Assembly (NCBI RefSeq): GCF_006716185.1
Contig: NZ_VFOP01000001.1
Span: forward strand, 3,534,001-3,598,000
Source of the DNA: Ornithinicoccus hortensis
GTDB lineage: Bacteria > Actinomycetota > Actinomycetes > Actinomycetales > Dermatophilaceae
Direction: 5' to 3'
DNA length: 64,000 nt
The position numbers and the translations under genes were made by a program. Position 1 is the first letter of the stretch. Every line of letters starts with the position of its first letter. A model generated the notes under the pieces. That model saw only the letters and a list, made by a program, of their open reading frames with translations, did no database searches and had not been told where the DNA came from. Below, piece after piece: positions 1 through 8,212 of the stretch.

Positions 1-1632
1 GGCCTGGTCCGCCAAGGACTCCAGGCGCTCGGCGAGGAGGGCCGGGTCCTCTCCGGAAGCCAGGTCCTCGACCCGGTCGGTCCACCGGCGCACCCGGGCG
101 ACCGCCTCGACCCGCGCCTCGTGCGCCGCGCGCGCCGAGTCCAGGTCGGGCACGCCGGCCCGCTCCAGCAGTCCGGCCACCTGCTGCTCCGCCTGCGCCA
201 GCTGCTCGGCCCTCTCGCGGCCCGACTGCTCCGGCGTGAGCACCAGGCGCAGGACGCCGGGCACCTCGATGACCAGGTCTCCGGTGAGGGGCCGCTGGAC
301 CGAGGCGCCCTCGGTCAGGGGGACCGGCTCGCCGTCCACCAGGACCTGCGCTCCGGGGGCCAGGGCCTGCAGGTCGACCGCGCCGCTGGCGACGGTGTGC
401 CGGGCCCGCAGCAACGAGGCCTGCTGGGCCGCCTCGTCCACCTGCCCCCAGAGCTCGGGCGTGAGCGTGAGGCCGGACAGCTCGGACTGTGCCGAGGCGA
501 GCTCGGCCGTGGCCTCCCCGAGCAGCCGCACCCGGCGGGTCAACTCGTCCCCCCGCTCCTGGTCCGCCAGGTGCGCCTCGTCGGCCGCGGCCCGCCGGTG
601 CACCTCCTCCGCGGTCTCCCTGGCCCTGGCGGTCTCGGTCGCGCGCGCCGCCAGGGGCTCCAGCCCCTCCTCGAGGGCGGCGACCTCGGCGTCGAGGCGG
701 GCCCCCTCGTCCTCCGCCGCGGCGACCGCACGCTCGGCCGCTCCGAGGGCGGCCACCGCTCCGCTGCGGGCATCCAGGTCCGCGCGGGCCCGTTCGGAAC
801 GCTCCGCGGCGTGCTGACGCCGGTCGCGGGCGGCCGCATGGACCCGCTCGAGCTCGGCCACCCGTGCGACCTGGGCGGTCAGCCCCTCGACGGCACGCTC
901 GAGCTCTGGCTGTCGCGCGCCGAGGGCGGCCGAGGCGGCCCGCAACCGCTCGTCCTCGCGCACCAGCTCGTCGGTCTCCTGCACCCGCTGGAAGGCCTCG
1001 ACGGCAGCATCCCGTGCGGCGTGGGTCGCGGTGAGGGCGTCGCGCAGCTCCCGGGTGGGCCGGCCGCCCGGGGTGAAGTAGCGCAGGTACTCGCGCTCCA
1101 CCCGATCCAGCAGGTCGAGCCCGTCCTCGGCGTGGAGCTCGGCACCGCTCGCCCCGTCCAGCGCCTGGGTGAGCACGCCGCTGTCCGTGAGCGAGACCTG
1201 CCCCAGCTCACCCGCCTGGGTGAACCGGAGCGCGTCCCACAACCGTTGGTCGAGCGCCTCGCCCAGGATGGCGTCCAACCGCTCCTGCGCGGCGCTGCCG
1301 GTCAGCTGCTCGCGGACCGGCGAGAGCACCTCAAGGGTCGTGCTCGGCGACCGCAGCCACTGCTTGGCGAACCGCACCCGGTACTCGCCCACCGTGAACT
1401 CGGCCGCGACGAACGGGCCGACGTCGCGTCCGACCGGTTGCAACTCCTTGACCCGGCTCGACTGGGAGGTCGCCTTGGCCCGCGGGTCGAGCAGCCGGTC
1501 GAGGGCCTCCAGCAGGGTGGACTTGCCGACCTCGTTGGGCCCCTCGATGACCACGACGCCGTGGTCGGGGAAGGTGACGGTGCGCTCCCGCACACCCTTG
1601 ACGTCGCGCAGCGTCAGCTCGTGCAGTCTCAT
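1..1632 (-). CDS. SbcC-like AAA/SMC-type ATPase, partial at the left edge
   Basis: This is the N-terminal 544 codons of a DNA-repair ATPase of the SbcC/Rad50 type; its C-terminus lies outside the window. The ATG is at 1632. A Walker A loop, GPNEVGKST, lies at residues 31-39, after the usual N-terminal strand. From about residue 190 the sequence becomes Ala/Glu/Arg-rich with heptad character, as expected for the long coiled coil. The start overlaps the stop of the nuclease gene by 4 bp (ATGA), so the two are probably translated together and act as a nuclease-ATPase complex on DNA ends. It looks more like the actinobacterial stand-alone AAA-23 proteins than E. coli SbcC, so I give no gene symbol. 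Confidence 0.85.
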   Translation of the reverse strand, partial: MRLHELTLRDVKGVRERTVTFPDHGVVVIEGPNEVGKSTLLEALDRLLDPRAKATSQSSRVKELQPVGRDVGPFVAAEFTVGEYRVRFAKQWLRSPSTTLEVLSPVREQLTGSAAQERLDAILGEALDQRLWDALRFTQAGELGQVSLTDSGVLTQALDGASGAELHAEDGLDLLDRVEREYLRYFTPGGRPTRELRDALTATHAARDAAVEAFQRVQETDELVREDERLRAASAALGARQPELERAVEGLTAQVARVAELERVHAAARDRRQHAAERSERARADLDARSGAVAALGAAERAVAAAEDEGARLDAEVAALEEGLEPLAARATETARARETAEEVHRRAAADEAHLADQERGDELTRRVRLLGEATAELASAQSELSGLTLTPELWGQVDEAAQQASLLRARHTVASGAVDLQALAPGAQVLVDGEPVPLTEGASVQRPLTGDLVIEVPGVLRLVLTPEQSGRERAEQLAQAEQQVAGLLERAGVPDLDSARAAHEARVEAVARVRRWTDRVEDLASGEDPALLAERLESLADQA

Positions 1633-2879
1633 CGTGCCCCCTGGGTGCTCAACCGGTAGAGCAGGGCGAGGGCGTCCTGGGCGCTCTGCCCGTCCCACTC
1701 CCGCTCGGTCTCGTGGTGCCAACCGGCCAGGTCGTCACCGTCGGCGATCTCGTCCGTGGTGTCCCGCGCGGCCTCCGGGTCGACGTCGGCCACCGCCGCG
1801 GCACCGGCCCCCGCCGCTCCCCCGAGCCCGCGGATCTCCTCGGCTGCAGCGGCCACGAAGCCGCCCCAGCCCAGGTCGCCGAGGTCCTCGTCGTCCGCGA
1901 TGACGGCGACGTGGTGGTGACGCTCCCAGGTGTGCAGCGCGGCGAGCACCTCCCCGTGGCCGGCCAGCATCTCCTCCAACCGGGCGTGGTCGGCCAACCC
2001 GAGGGCCCCGCGCAGCGACACCCGCACCACGGTGCGGTCGCGGGAAGGGAGCGCCGACAGCTCGCGGTCCAGCGCCTCGACGTCGGCGGCGCAGGTGATC
2101 TCGCGCTCGAGGGACCGGAAGCTCCAGGTCCCGACCTGGTGCGGGTCGACCCGGGGAGGTGAGCCGTCCCCGACCGTGACGACCAGGACGTCACCGGGCG
2201 CCTGCTCCCGCGGGTCGGTGACCTCGGGGGTGCCGGAGTACCACACGGCGCCCGACCCGCCCACGTCGGTGCGCGAGTGCCGGTCGCCCAGGGCGACGTA
2301 GTGGATGCGGCCCGCGGCCAGGGCCTCCTCGACGGGGGCCAGCGCGATGCCGGCCCGGTTGTGGCGGTCGGGGTCGAGCAGGTCGACCGCACCGTGGCCG
2401 ACCACGATGCGCACGGTGCCGTCCGCGGGTCCGACCGTGGCCAGGGCCTGGCCCACCAGGTCGGCGTCGGGGTGCTTGCTCCCCCACGGGGCGGCGACCA
2501 GCTCGACCCCCTCGCGCACCGTGACCGGCCCGGCCCCGTCCAGCACGACCACGTGCGCCGGGCAGTACTTAAGGAAGGTGTCGGAGCGGTAGATGGTGGC
2601 CGCGTCGAGCGGGTCGTGGTTGCCCGGCAACAGGTAGACCGGCACCGGCACGTCGGCCAGCGCCTCCAGGGTCCGGCGCACGGTCTGCCGGGAGAGCTGG
2701 TTGGTCTCGAAGACGTCGCCGCAGACGACCACGAACTCACAGTCCTGCTCGGCGGCGACCTCCCCGATCCGGCGCACCGCCTCCACCCGGGCCGCGGCAT
2801 ACCGCGCCTGCGCCTCCGCCGGCAGCCAGCGACGGGTCATCCCGATCTGCCAGTCGGCCGTGTGCAGGAACCGGACCAT
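1629..2879 (-). CDS. SbcD/Mre11-like DNA repair exonuclease (metallophosphoesterase)
   Basis: A 416-residue calcineurin-like phosphoesterase. Metal-binding motifs are visible in order: HTADWQ near residue 6, CGDVFETN near 53, GNHD at 86-89, VGHG around 160 and a GDRHSRTD loop further on. Family members are Mn-dependent nucleases that trim DNA ends with an SbcC partner, and the next gene downstream is that partner. I take the ATG at 2879 rather than the longer frame because GGGAGG stands 8-9 nt before it and the MVRFLHTADWQ start is typical. A possible -10 (TACGGT) lies near 2915 on this strand. Confidence 0.9.
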   Translation of the reverse strand: MVRFLHTADWQIGMTRRWLPAEAQARYAAARVEAVRRIGEVAAEQDCEFVVVCGDVFETNQLSRQTVRRTLEALADVPVPVYLLPGNHDPLDAATIYRSDTFLKYCPAHVVVLDGAGPVTVREGVELVAAPWGSKHPDADLVGQALATVGPADGTVRIVVGHGAVDLLDPDRHNRAGIALAPVEEALAAGRIHYVALGDRHSRTDVGGSGAVWYSGTPEVTDPREQAPGDVLVVTVGDGSPPRVDPHQVGTWSFRSLEREITCAADVEALDRELSALPSRDRTVVRVSLRGALGLADHARLEEMLAGHGEVLAALHTWERHHHVAVIADDEDLGDLGWGGFVAAAAEEIRGLGGAAGAGAAAVADVDPEAARDTTDEIADGDDLAGWHHETEREWDGQSAQDALALLYRLSTQGAR

Positions 2880-2992
2880 CGGCGGCGTCCTCCCTCTCGT
2901 TGGTGGTGTGCCCTCACCGTATGAGGAGGCACCGACAGAGCGGGTCAGGCAGGCCGCGCAGCCGTGGAAAGGGGCCAGCACCGGATTTTCGA

Positions 2993-2998
2993 TAGAAT
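2993..2998 (+). promoter_or_regulatory. -10 hexamer TAGAAT, leaderless spacing
   Basis: TAGAAT ends 7 nt before an ATG at 3006, so transcription would begin at or next to the start codon of the 31-codon reading frame. This is the -10/ATG geometry of actinobacterial leaderless mRNAs. It is inferred from sequence only. Confidence 0.55.
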
Positions 2999-3005
2999 GC
3001 CGCCC

Positions 3006-3101
3006 ATGACCTCCGACGAACCACCCCCTGGTAGTACCGAGCCGGGCGACACCCGGCACCCCAGCACCCCCCTCGAACGGCAGGTGCCCCACCTGTGTTG
3101 A
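3006..3101 (+). CDS. Small leaderless ORF (31 aa) overlapping the CNNM gene start
   Basis: An ATG frame of 31 codons that begins MTSDEPPPGSTEPGD, is Pro/Thr/Asp-rich, and ends HLC. Its TGA (3099-3101) overlaps the first codons of the membrane protein gene that starts at GTG 3095. No Shine-Dalgarno precedes it, but TAGAAT lies 7 nt upstream, so it would be the first cistron of a leaderless transcript and could couple translation into the next gene, whose own ribosome site is weak. It could instead be an upstream regulatory frame, or the ATG could be an alternative 5' end of no consequence. I recognise no homologue. Confidence 0.4.
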   Translation: MTSDEPPPGSTEPGDTRHPSTPLERQVPHLC

Positions 3102-4588
3102 TCGTCGGTGGCCTCGCCGTCATCCTCCTGCTCACCCTCCTGACCGGCTACTTCGTGGCCCAGGAATTCGCCTACGTCGCGGTTGACCGCGGCAAGCTGC
3201 GCCACCTCGCCGACCAGGGCGACAAGGCCGCCGCCCGCGCCCTCGACATCACCTCCCGCCTGAGCTTCTCGCTCTCCGGCGCCCAGTTCGGGATCACCGT
3301 CACGGTGCTCCTCGTCGGGTTCGTCGGCGAGCCGCTGCTGGGCACCGGCCTGGCCGAGCTGCTGGGCTTCACCGGCCTCTCCGAAGCCGGCCGGCTGTCC
3401 CTGTCGGTGACCGTCACCCTGCTGTTCAGCACCTTCCTGCAGATGGTCCTGGGCGAGCTGGGCCCGAAGAACTGGGCGATCGCCGAGCCGGTCAAGCTGG
3501 CCCGCGCGCTGTCCCGCCCCACGGCCATCTACCTGGCCGTCGCCGGGCCCGTGATCGCGCTGTTCGACGCGGCCTCCAACAAGTTGTTGCGCTCGGTGGG
3601 GATCGAGCCCGTCGAGGAACTCCCCCAGGGCGCAACGCCCGAGGACCTCACCCGGATCATCGCCGAGTCGCACACCGGCGGCCAGATCGACGCCGACCTG
3701 TCGCGGATCCTCGAGCGCGGTCTGGCGTTCCGCGGCCACGTCGCCGAGGAGGTCATGACCCCGCGGATCGACGTCGACACCGTCCAGGCGGACGAGCCGG
3801 CCAGCCGGGTCATCGAGCTGCTCGGCGACGGCCACTCCCGCTTCCCGGTGATCGGCCGGGACATCGACGACATCGTCGGGGTGGTCGGCCTGCACGAACT
3901 GCTGGAGGTCCCCCCCGCCGAGCGTTCCACCGTCCTGGTCCGCGAGCTCGCCAGCGACGCCCTGATCATCCCGGAGAGCCTGCCGCTGCCCCGCGTGCTG
4001 GAGGAGCTGCGCGAGCAGCACCGCCAGCTGTCCATCGTGGTCGACGAACACGGCGGCTTCGCCGGCGTCATCACCTTCGAGGATGTCGCCGAGGAGGTCG
4101 TCGGCGAGATCTGGGACGAGGGTGACGAGGCCGAGGACCCCTCCGTCCCCCACCAGGACGGCTCCTGGCAGGTGCCCGCCCGGCTCCGGCTGGACGAGGC
4201 GACCGAGGTCACCGGGGTCGACCTGCCCGAGGACGAGGACTACGACACGGTCTCCGGGCTGGTGATGGACCGGTTGGGCCGCACCGCCGAGGAGGGCGAC
4301 ACCGTCGAGGTGGTCTGGCAGGCGCGGGACGATCACGGCGACCCGGAGGTGCACCGGGTGCGGATCGACGTCCTCACCGCCGCCCGGCACGTGCCGGAGA
4401 CGGTCGCGATCCACCCCGCCCAGATCACCGAGGGGCTGCTGGACGACGCGGACGAGGCGGACGACGCCGAGCTCGTGGCGCAGGCGCCCGACCCGGAGCC
4501 GCAGCCCGAACCGGTGGTCCGTGGGTCGCGTGAACCGGCACCCGCCCGGCAGGAACACCACGTGATCGGAGGTATGCCGTGGGCGTGA
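3095..4588 (+). CDS. CNNM/CorC-family membrane protein with CBS pair (hemolysin family)
   Basis: A 497-residue protein. The N-terminal DUF21 membrane domain (about residues 1-190) has four hydrophobic segments, with the FSLSGAQFGIT stretch near residue 62. A tandem CBS pair occupies about 205-335 (EEVMTPRIDVD, HGGFAGVITFEDVAEEVVGEI), followed by the acidic CorC/HlyC transporter-associated domain to about residue 430 and an acidic tail. Family members are linked to Mg2+/Co2+ efflux, with adenine nucleotides binding the CBS pair. The GTG at 3095 is the first codon giving the membrane start. It is followed, with a 10-bp overlap, by a paralogue, a pairing common in actinobacteria. Confidence 0.9.
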   Translation: MLIVGGLAVILLLTLLTGYFVAQEFAYVAVDRGKLRHLADQGDKAAARALDITSRLSFSLSGAQFGITVTVLLVGFVGEPLLGTGLAELLGFTGLSEAGRLSLSVTVTLLFSTFLQMVLGELGPKNWAIAEPVKLARALSRPTAIYLAVAGPVIALFDAASNKLLRSVGIEPVEELPQGATPEDLTRIIAESHTGGQIDADLSRILERGLAFRGHVAEEVMTPRIDVDTVQADEPASRVIELLGDGHSRFPVIGRDIDDIVGVVGLHELLEVPPAERSTVLVRELASDALIIPESLPLPRVLEELREQHRQLSIVVDEHGGFAGVITFEDVAEEVVGEIWDEGDEAEDPSVPHQDGSWQVPARLRLDEATEVTGVDLPEDEDYDTVSGLVMDRLGRTAEEGDTVEVVWQARDDHGDPEVHRVRIDVLTAARHVPETVAIHPAQITEGLLDDADEADDAELVAQAPDPEPQPEPVVRGSREPAPARQEHHVIGGMPWA

Positions 4589-5634
4589 CCGTGGGTCTTC
4601 TGGTCAGCCTCCTGCTGCTGGCCCTCAACGCCTTCTTCGTGGCGGCGGAGTTCGCCGTGATGGCGGCCAAGCGCCACCGGCTGGAGGAACGCGCTGCCGA
4701 GGGTAGCCGGGCGGCACGGTCGGCGGTCAACGCCAACCGCGAGCTGTCCCTCATGCTCGCGGGCGCCCAGCTGGGGATCACGCTGTGCACCCTGGGCCTG
4801 GGTGCCCTCGCGGAGCCGGCCGTCGCCTCCCTGCTGACCCCGCTGTTCGAGCTGACCGGCCTCACCCACTACGTCAGCCACCTGATCGCGCTGGTCCTGG
4901 CCGTGGCGCTGGTGGTGTTCCTGCACATGGTGGTCGGTGAGATGGCCCCCAAGTCGTGGGCGATCTCGCACCCGGAGACCTCCTCGATGCTCCTGGCGAT
5001 CCCGTTCCGGGCCTTCACCTGGGTGGTCCGTCCGGTGCTGCACGTGTTCAACGAGGGCGCCAACGTGCTGCTGCGCCTGGTCGGGGTGGACCCGGTCGAC
5101 ACGCTGGCCAACAGCCACGGCCCGGCCGAGCTCCAGCTCCTGCTCGCCCAGTCGCACGAGCACGGGGTGTTGCCCGACGAGGAGCACCAGATCCTCAGCG
5201 GCGCGCTGCGGCTGGAGGAGCTCACCGTCTCGGCCGTCATGTTCGACCGGTCGGAAGCGGTGTGCGTCCCCGAGGGGGCCACCGCCTCCGAGGTCGAGTC
5301 CCTGTGCCGGGAGAGCGGCCGGTCCCGGCTGTTCGTGACCCGTGACGAGGAGATCATCGGCCTGGTGCACGTCCGGGACGCCGTCCTGGCCACGGCCGGT
5401 GGCGGGGACGCGCCCCTCACGGACTTCCTGCAGGCGCCGGTGGTGCTGCTCGACACGCTGCCGCTCATCGACGCCGTGGCGCGGATGCGCGACGAGCGCG
5501 GACAGCTGGCGCTGGTCCGGGACGCCGCCGGGGAACTCGTCGGCCTGGCCTCCTTCGAGGACATCCTGGAGGAGATCCTCGGGGAGTTCTACGACGAGAC
5601 GGACGTGGCCGCCGGGGCCGAGACGCCCGCCTGA
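4579..5634 (+). CDS. CNNM/CBS membrane protein, shorter paralogue
   Basis: A 351-residue DUF21 plus CBS protein. It shares the LMLAGAQLGITLCTLGLGA motif with the preceding gene but stops right after the second CBS motif (LASFEDILEEILGEF), so it lacks the CorC/HlyC domain. GGAGG at 4568-4572 sits 6 nt before the GTG, which lies inside the last codons of the upstream gene, so translation is probably coupled. The two proteins may form a heteromer. The transported ion cannot be told from sequence. A strong hairpin at 5952-5982 is the nearest terminator. Confidence 0.9.
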   Translation: MGVTVGLLVSLLLLALNAFFVAAEFAVMAAKRHRLEERAAEGSRAARSAVNANRELSLMLAGAQLGITLCTLGLGALAEPAVASLLTPLFELTGLTHYVSHLIALVLAVALVVFLHMVVGEMAPKSWAISHPETSSMLLAIPFRAFTWVVRPVLHVFNEGANVLLRLVGVDPVDTLANSHGPAELQLLLAQSHEHGVLPDEEHQILSGALRLEELTVSAVMFDRSEAVCVPEGATASEVESLCRESGRSRLFVTRDEEIIGLVHVRDAVLATAGGGDAPLTDFLQAPVVLLDTLPLIDAVARMRDERGQLALVRDAAGELVGLASFEDILEEILGEFYDETDVAAGAETPA

Positions 5635-5951
5635 CAGCAGGCTCGTCCCCACTGCGGTGGCGTGCCGTCCCCAGTGCGGTGGCGGGCCCTACCCCGACGC
5701 AGGTACCCGGGCACCGGGTGCTCCCAGCAACCCCCGGCGGGGTGTCCCCAACACGAGGACACCCCGCCGGTCGGCCACGGGTATCCCCCAAGCGCCGGAC
5801 GGGCACCCGAGTCGGTACCCGTCGCACACCTGCCGGTGCCTCGGTGCCTGCCGGCGCCTCGGTGCCTGCCGGTGAGACCCTCGCCCCGCGCGCGCCGCCT
5901 GCCCCCGGATCCCCCGCATTCCCCGGAGCCCCCAGGTCCCCGGAGACGCCC
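5635..5951. other. Intergenic region with two short direct-repeat sets
   Basis: No gene seen. The copy pair at 5645-5662 and 5667-5684 (GTCCCCA-C/G-TGCGGTGGCG) differs at one base. At 5829-5874 an 18-bp unit, CCTGCCGG-T/C-GCCTCGGTG, runs for about 2.5 copies. The whole stretch is C-rich and lies between convergent genes. No promoter is apparent. Confidence 0.6.
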
Positions 5952-5982
5952 GAAGGGCCCCTCCGTCGCGGAGGGGCCCTTC
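5952..5982. terminator. Perfect 13-bp stem hairpin, bidirectional terminator
   Basis: GAAGGGCCCCTCC, a 5-nt loop GTCGC, and the exact reverse complement at 5970-5982. It lies between the convergent CBS gene (+) and NlpC/P60 gene (-), so it can end both. There is no U-run, as is common in high-GC actinobacteria. Confidence 0.85.
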
Positions 5983-6011
5983 GGGGTGGAGCTGGTGTGG
6001 CTGTGCGGTGC

Positions 6012-6923
6012 TCAGCCGACGCGGCCGTAGCCGCTGACGCCGGAGAAGACCGAGCGGTAGGTCACACCGACGCTCGGGTTGCCCGCGTCGTAGACCATGC
6101 CGTTGCCGGCGTAGATGCCCACGTGGTAGGCCGGGTAGCCCCAGAAGACCAGGTCGCCGGGCTGCGGGTTGCTCACCGGGGTGGCGTAGGCCTGCTGGGC
6201 GGCCGCGGTCCGCGGCAGGCTGATGCCCACCTGAGCGAACACGTAGGAGGTGAAGCCGGAGCAGTCGAAGCCGGTGGCCGGGCTGCTGCCGCCGTTCACG
6301 TAGCTGTAGCCGACGTACTGCGCGGCGATCCCGGTGACTCCACCGGTGGCCGGCGGCGCCGGGGCGGGCTCGGGGGCCGGGGCCGGCTCGGGAGCGGGCT
6401 CCGGGTTGGCGGGGGCCGCCTCGCGGACCTCGTCCCGGCTGCCGCTGGTGCTCTCGCGGTCCTCGGTGGTGGCGGTGGTGGCGAAGTCGGTGGACTCGGC
6501 CTCGACCGAGGCCTCCTCCTCGACAACCTCAACCTCGGGCTCAGGCTCGGGCTCGGGCTCGACCGGGGCGACGCCCACGAAGCCGAGGGCGCCGAAGTCG
6601 GTCTCGGTGTCCGCGTCGGCCTTCTTGGCCTTGACGGGCTTGTCGGTGGGGACCGTGACGGAGGGCAGGCTCACCGCGAGGGCGTCGATCGAAGCCTCGT
6701 CGGCCGGGTTGGCCGGCAGCGAGGCGACGGAGACCTTCCCGGCCAGCGCCGAGACGTCGTCGAAGCTGGTGCCCGGCGCAGCGGAGGCCGGGACCACGGC
6801 GGCGGCCAGCAGGCCACCGGACGTCGCCGCGACAGCCGTCGCCTTGGCAGAGCGGGTGAGGGTGGTGCTGGCCACGGTCAGGCGGCTGGGCGCACGGTGG
6901 CGTCCGGGAATGCGTTGCGACAC
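6012..6923 (-). CDS. Secreted NlpC/P60 cell-wall hydrolase
   Basis: A 303-residue exported peptidase that would cleave peptidoglycan stem peptides. Residues 1-48 form a signal peptide: an Arg-rich start, a hydrophobic stretch GLLAAAVV and a PASA cleavage site. The middle (about 60-195) is low-complexity, rich in Glu/Pro/Ala (EPEPEPEVEVVEEEA, APAPEPAPAP), probably a cell-wall spacer. The C-terminal catalytic domain carries Cys221 (FDCSG) and His267 (YHVGIY). The GTG start is set by GGAGAGG 6 nt upstream. A long leader with a ydaO-type riboswitch and a CRP-like site precedes it, as for rpfA/NlpC-type genes of Streptomyces. Confidence 0.93.
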   Translation of the reverse strand: MSQRIPGRHRAPSRLTVASTTLTRSAKATAVAATSGGLLAAAVVPASAAPGTSFDDVSALAGKVSVASLPANPADEASIDALAVSLPSVTVPTDKPVKAKKADADTETDFGALGFVGVAPVEPEPEPEPEVEVVEEEASVEAESTDFATTATTEDRESTSGSRDEVREAAPANPEPAPEPAPAPEPAPAPPATGGVTGIAAQYVGYSYVNGGSSPATGFDCSGFTSYVFAQVGISLPRTAAAQQAYATPVSNPQPGDLVFWGYPAYHVGIYAGNGMVYDAGNPSVGVTYRSVFSGVSGYGRVG

Positions 6924-6930
6924 GTTTTAC

Positions 6931-7066
6931 CTCTCCAGAGCCTACGGGGTGAGCTGTCGGGCTCGGGCTGGAGTGTGCCCGGACCGCCCGGTGAAGCACC
7001 TGAGCGGCCTTCGCCCCAAGGAGTCGAAACTCCGAGTGGTGGTTCCCCCGCTCCTGTCAAGCGGTT
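6931..7066 (-). ncRNA. Cyclic-di-AMP riboswitch (ydaO-yuaA type)
   Basis: On the minus strand the conserved ydaO blocks appear in order: GCGGGGGAACC (7041-7051), TTGGGGCGAAG (near 7010-7020), a pyrimidine/purine spacer, then CCGACAGCTCACCCCGTAGG (6941-6960) followed by the ribosome site and GTG. This matches the aptamer I know upstream of rpfA and NlpC/P60 genes in actinobacteria, where cyclic-di-AMP binding lowers expression. It sits directly before a cell-wall hydrolase, the expected target class. The exact 5' end is estimated. Confidence 0.9.
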
Positions 7067-7272
7067 GGTCGTGACTACCCCGTGCACACTGACAGGACTC
7101 GGCTGCGTGGCGGGGGTCCCACCAGGGGGGAGGGACGTTGAAGACTGTACACACGCTCCGCGGCCAAGTCACGTTTCGGTAAAGGGCCTGGGGAGAGTTT
7201 GCCAGCGCTATAAAATTGGACCCTCTCTGACCTGCGGAAACGTCGCTTTCCACAGTGCGCGTCCAGCATTTT

Positions 7273-7288
7273 TGTGAGGGACTTCACA
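7273..7288. promoter_or_regulatory. CRP-like palindrome TGTGAGGGACTTCACA
   Basis: A perfect TGTGA-N6-TCACA dyad, the consensus of actinobacterial CRP/GlxR. It lies about 80 bp upstream of a start site predicted from TATAGC at 7207-7212 (-), a class-I activator distance. With one flanking base each side it also matches the Rex operator at 16 of 18 positions, so Rex is an alternative reader. Confidence 0.6.
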
Positions 7289-7353
7289 GCAACCTGCGGG
7301 CCACTACGGCGCGTCAGAGGGGGCTCCGGCCACCCCGCGGGGCCCGGCTCGGA

Positions 7354-8061
7354 TCAGGCCGGCGTGCCGAAGATGTGCGCCGCGATGTCGCCCGGGAGGG
7401 ACACCGCAGACCCCTCGTCCAGCTCGGTCCCACCGGCGATCACCCGGTCCCCCTCGCGGCGCACCTCGACGGTCTTGCCCGGCAGCACCCCGGCGTCGGT
7501 GAGCAGGTCGAGGACCTCGGGCTCCACCTGGGCCGGCTCGCCGATCCGCGTCACCACGAACCGTTGCGACTCCTCGGTCGCCAACCCCTCCAGGTGGGTG
7601 TCGGGTTCACCTCCGGAGGCGCTGCGGGGCGGCGCGGAGACGCCACCCAGCTCCTCCAGCCCGGGGATCGGGTTGCCGTAGGGCGACTCGTCGGGGGTCG
7701 CGATCAGCCCGAGGATGCGCCGCTCGACGCGCTCGCTCATCACGTGCTCCCAGCGGCAGGCCTCGTCGTGCACGTAGGAGAAGTCGAGCCCGATGACGTC
7801 GACGAGCAGCCGCTCGGCGAGGCGGTGCTTGCGCATCACCCGGGTCGCCGTCAGCCGCCCCTCCTCGGTGAACTTCAGGTGCCGGTCGTCGTCCAGGGTG
7901 AGCAGCCCGTCGCGCTCCATCCGCGCCACCGTCTGGGAGACGGTCGGGCCGGAGTGCCCCAGCCGCTCGGCGATCCGCGCCCGCATCGGGACGACGCCGT
8001 CCTCCTCGAGTTCGAACACCGCCTTGAGATACATCTCGGTAGTGTCGATCAGGTCCGTCAT
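7354..8061 (-). CDS. ideR: IdeR/DtxR iron-dependent repressor
   Basis: A 235-residue metal-dependent repressor that binds operators of iron uptake and storage genes when Fe2+ is plentiful. The N-terminal winged helix reads MTDLIDTTEMYL...RARIAERL...GPTVSQTVARMERDG, nearly the DtxR sequence. The metal-site block DEACRWEHVMSERVERR lies near residue 100, then the dimer motif and a C-terminal SH3-like FeoA domain. These residues favour the iron-sensing IdeR branch over MntR. The ATG at 8061 follows GGAGGG, and TAGAAT at 8097-8102 (-) is a good -10. A ferritin gene, a typical IdeR target, lies at 29.3 kb, but I found no convincing iron box beside it. Confidence 0.93.
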   Translation of the reverse strand: MTDLIDTTEMYLKAVFELEEDGVVPMRARIAERLGHSGPTVSQTVARMERDGLLTLDDDRHLKFTEEGRLTATRVMRKHRLAERLLVDVIGLDFSYVHDEACRWEHVMSERVERRILGLIATPDESPYGNPIPGLEELGGVSAPPRSASGGEPDTHLEGLATEESQRFVVTRIGEPAQVEPEVLDLLTDAGVLPGKTVEVRREGDRVIAGGTELDEGSAVSLPGDIAAHIFGTPA

Positions 8062-8212
8062 GGTGTCCGCCCTCCGGGTGATGCAGGTCAACACTGATTC
8101 TATGGAGCATCCTGTCGCATGTGCAGCGCCGGGTGTGACGATCGGTCCCAGCGTGACGACATACCATGTGCCCGTGCTCGTCCGTCCGTGAACCGTCAGG
8201 AGCCCACGACAC

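Larger units (their letters stand above)
6924..7353. other. 430-bp regulatory intergenic region between the NlpC/P60 gene and ideR
   Basis: No protein gene seen. It holds, reading toward the hydrolase: a TGTGA-N6-TCACA dyad (7273-7288), a possible -10 TATAGC on the minus strand (7207-7212), and a riboswitch aptamer (about 6931-7066). The rest shows no further structure I can name. Confidence 0.7.
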
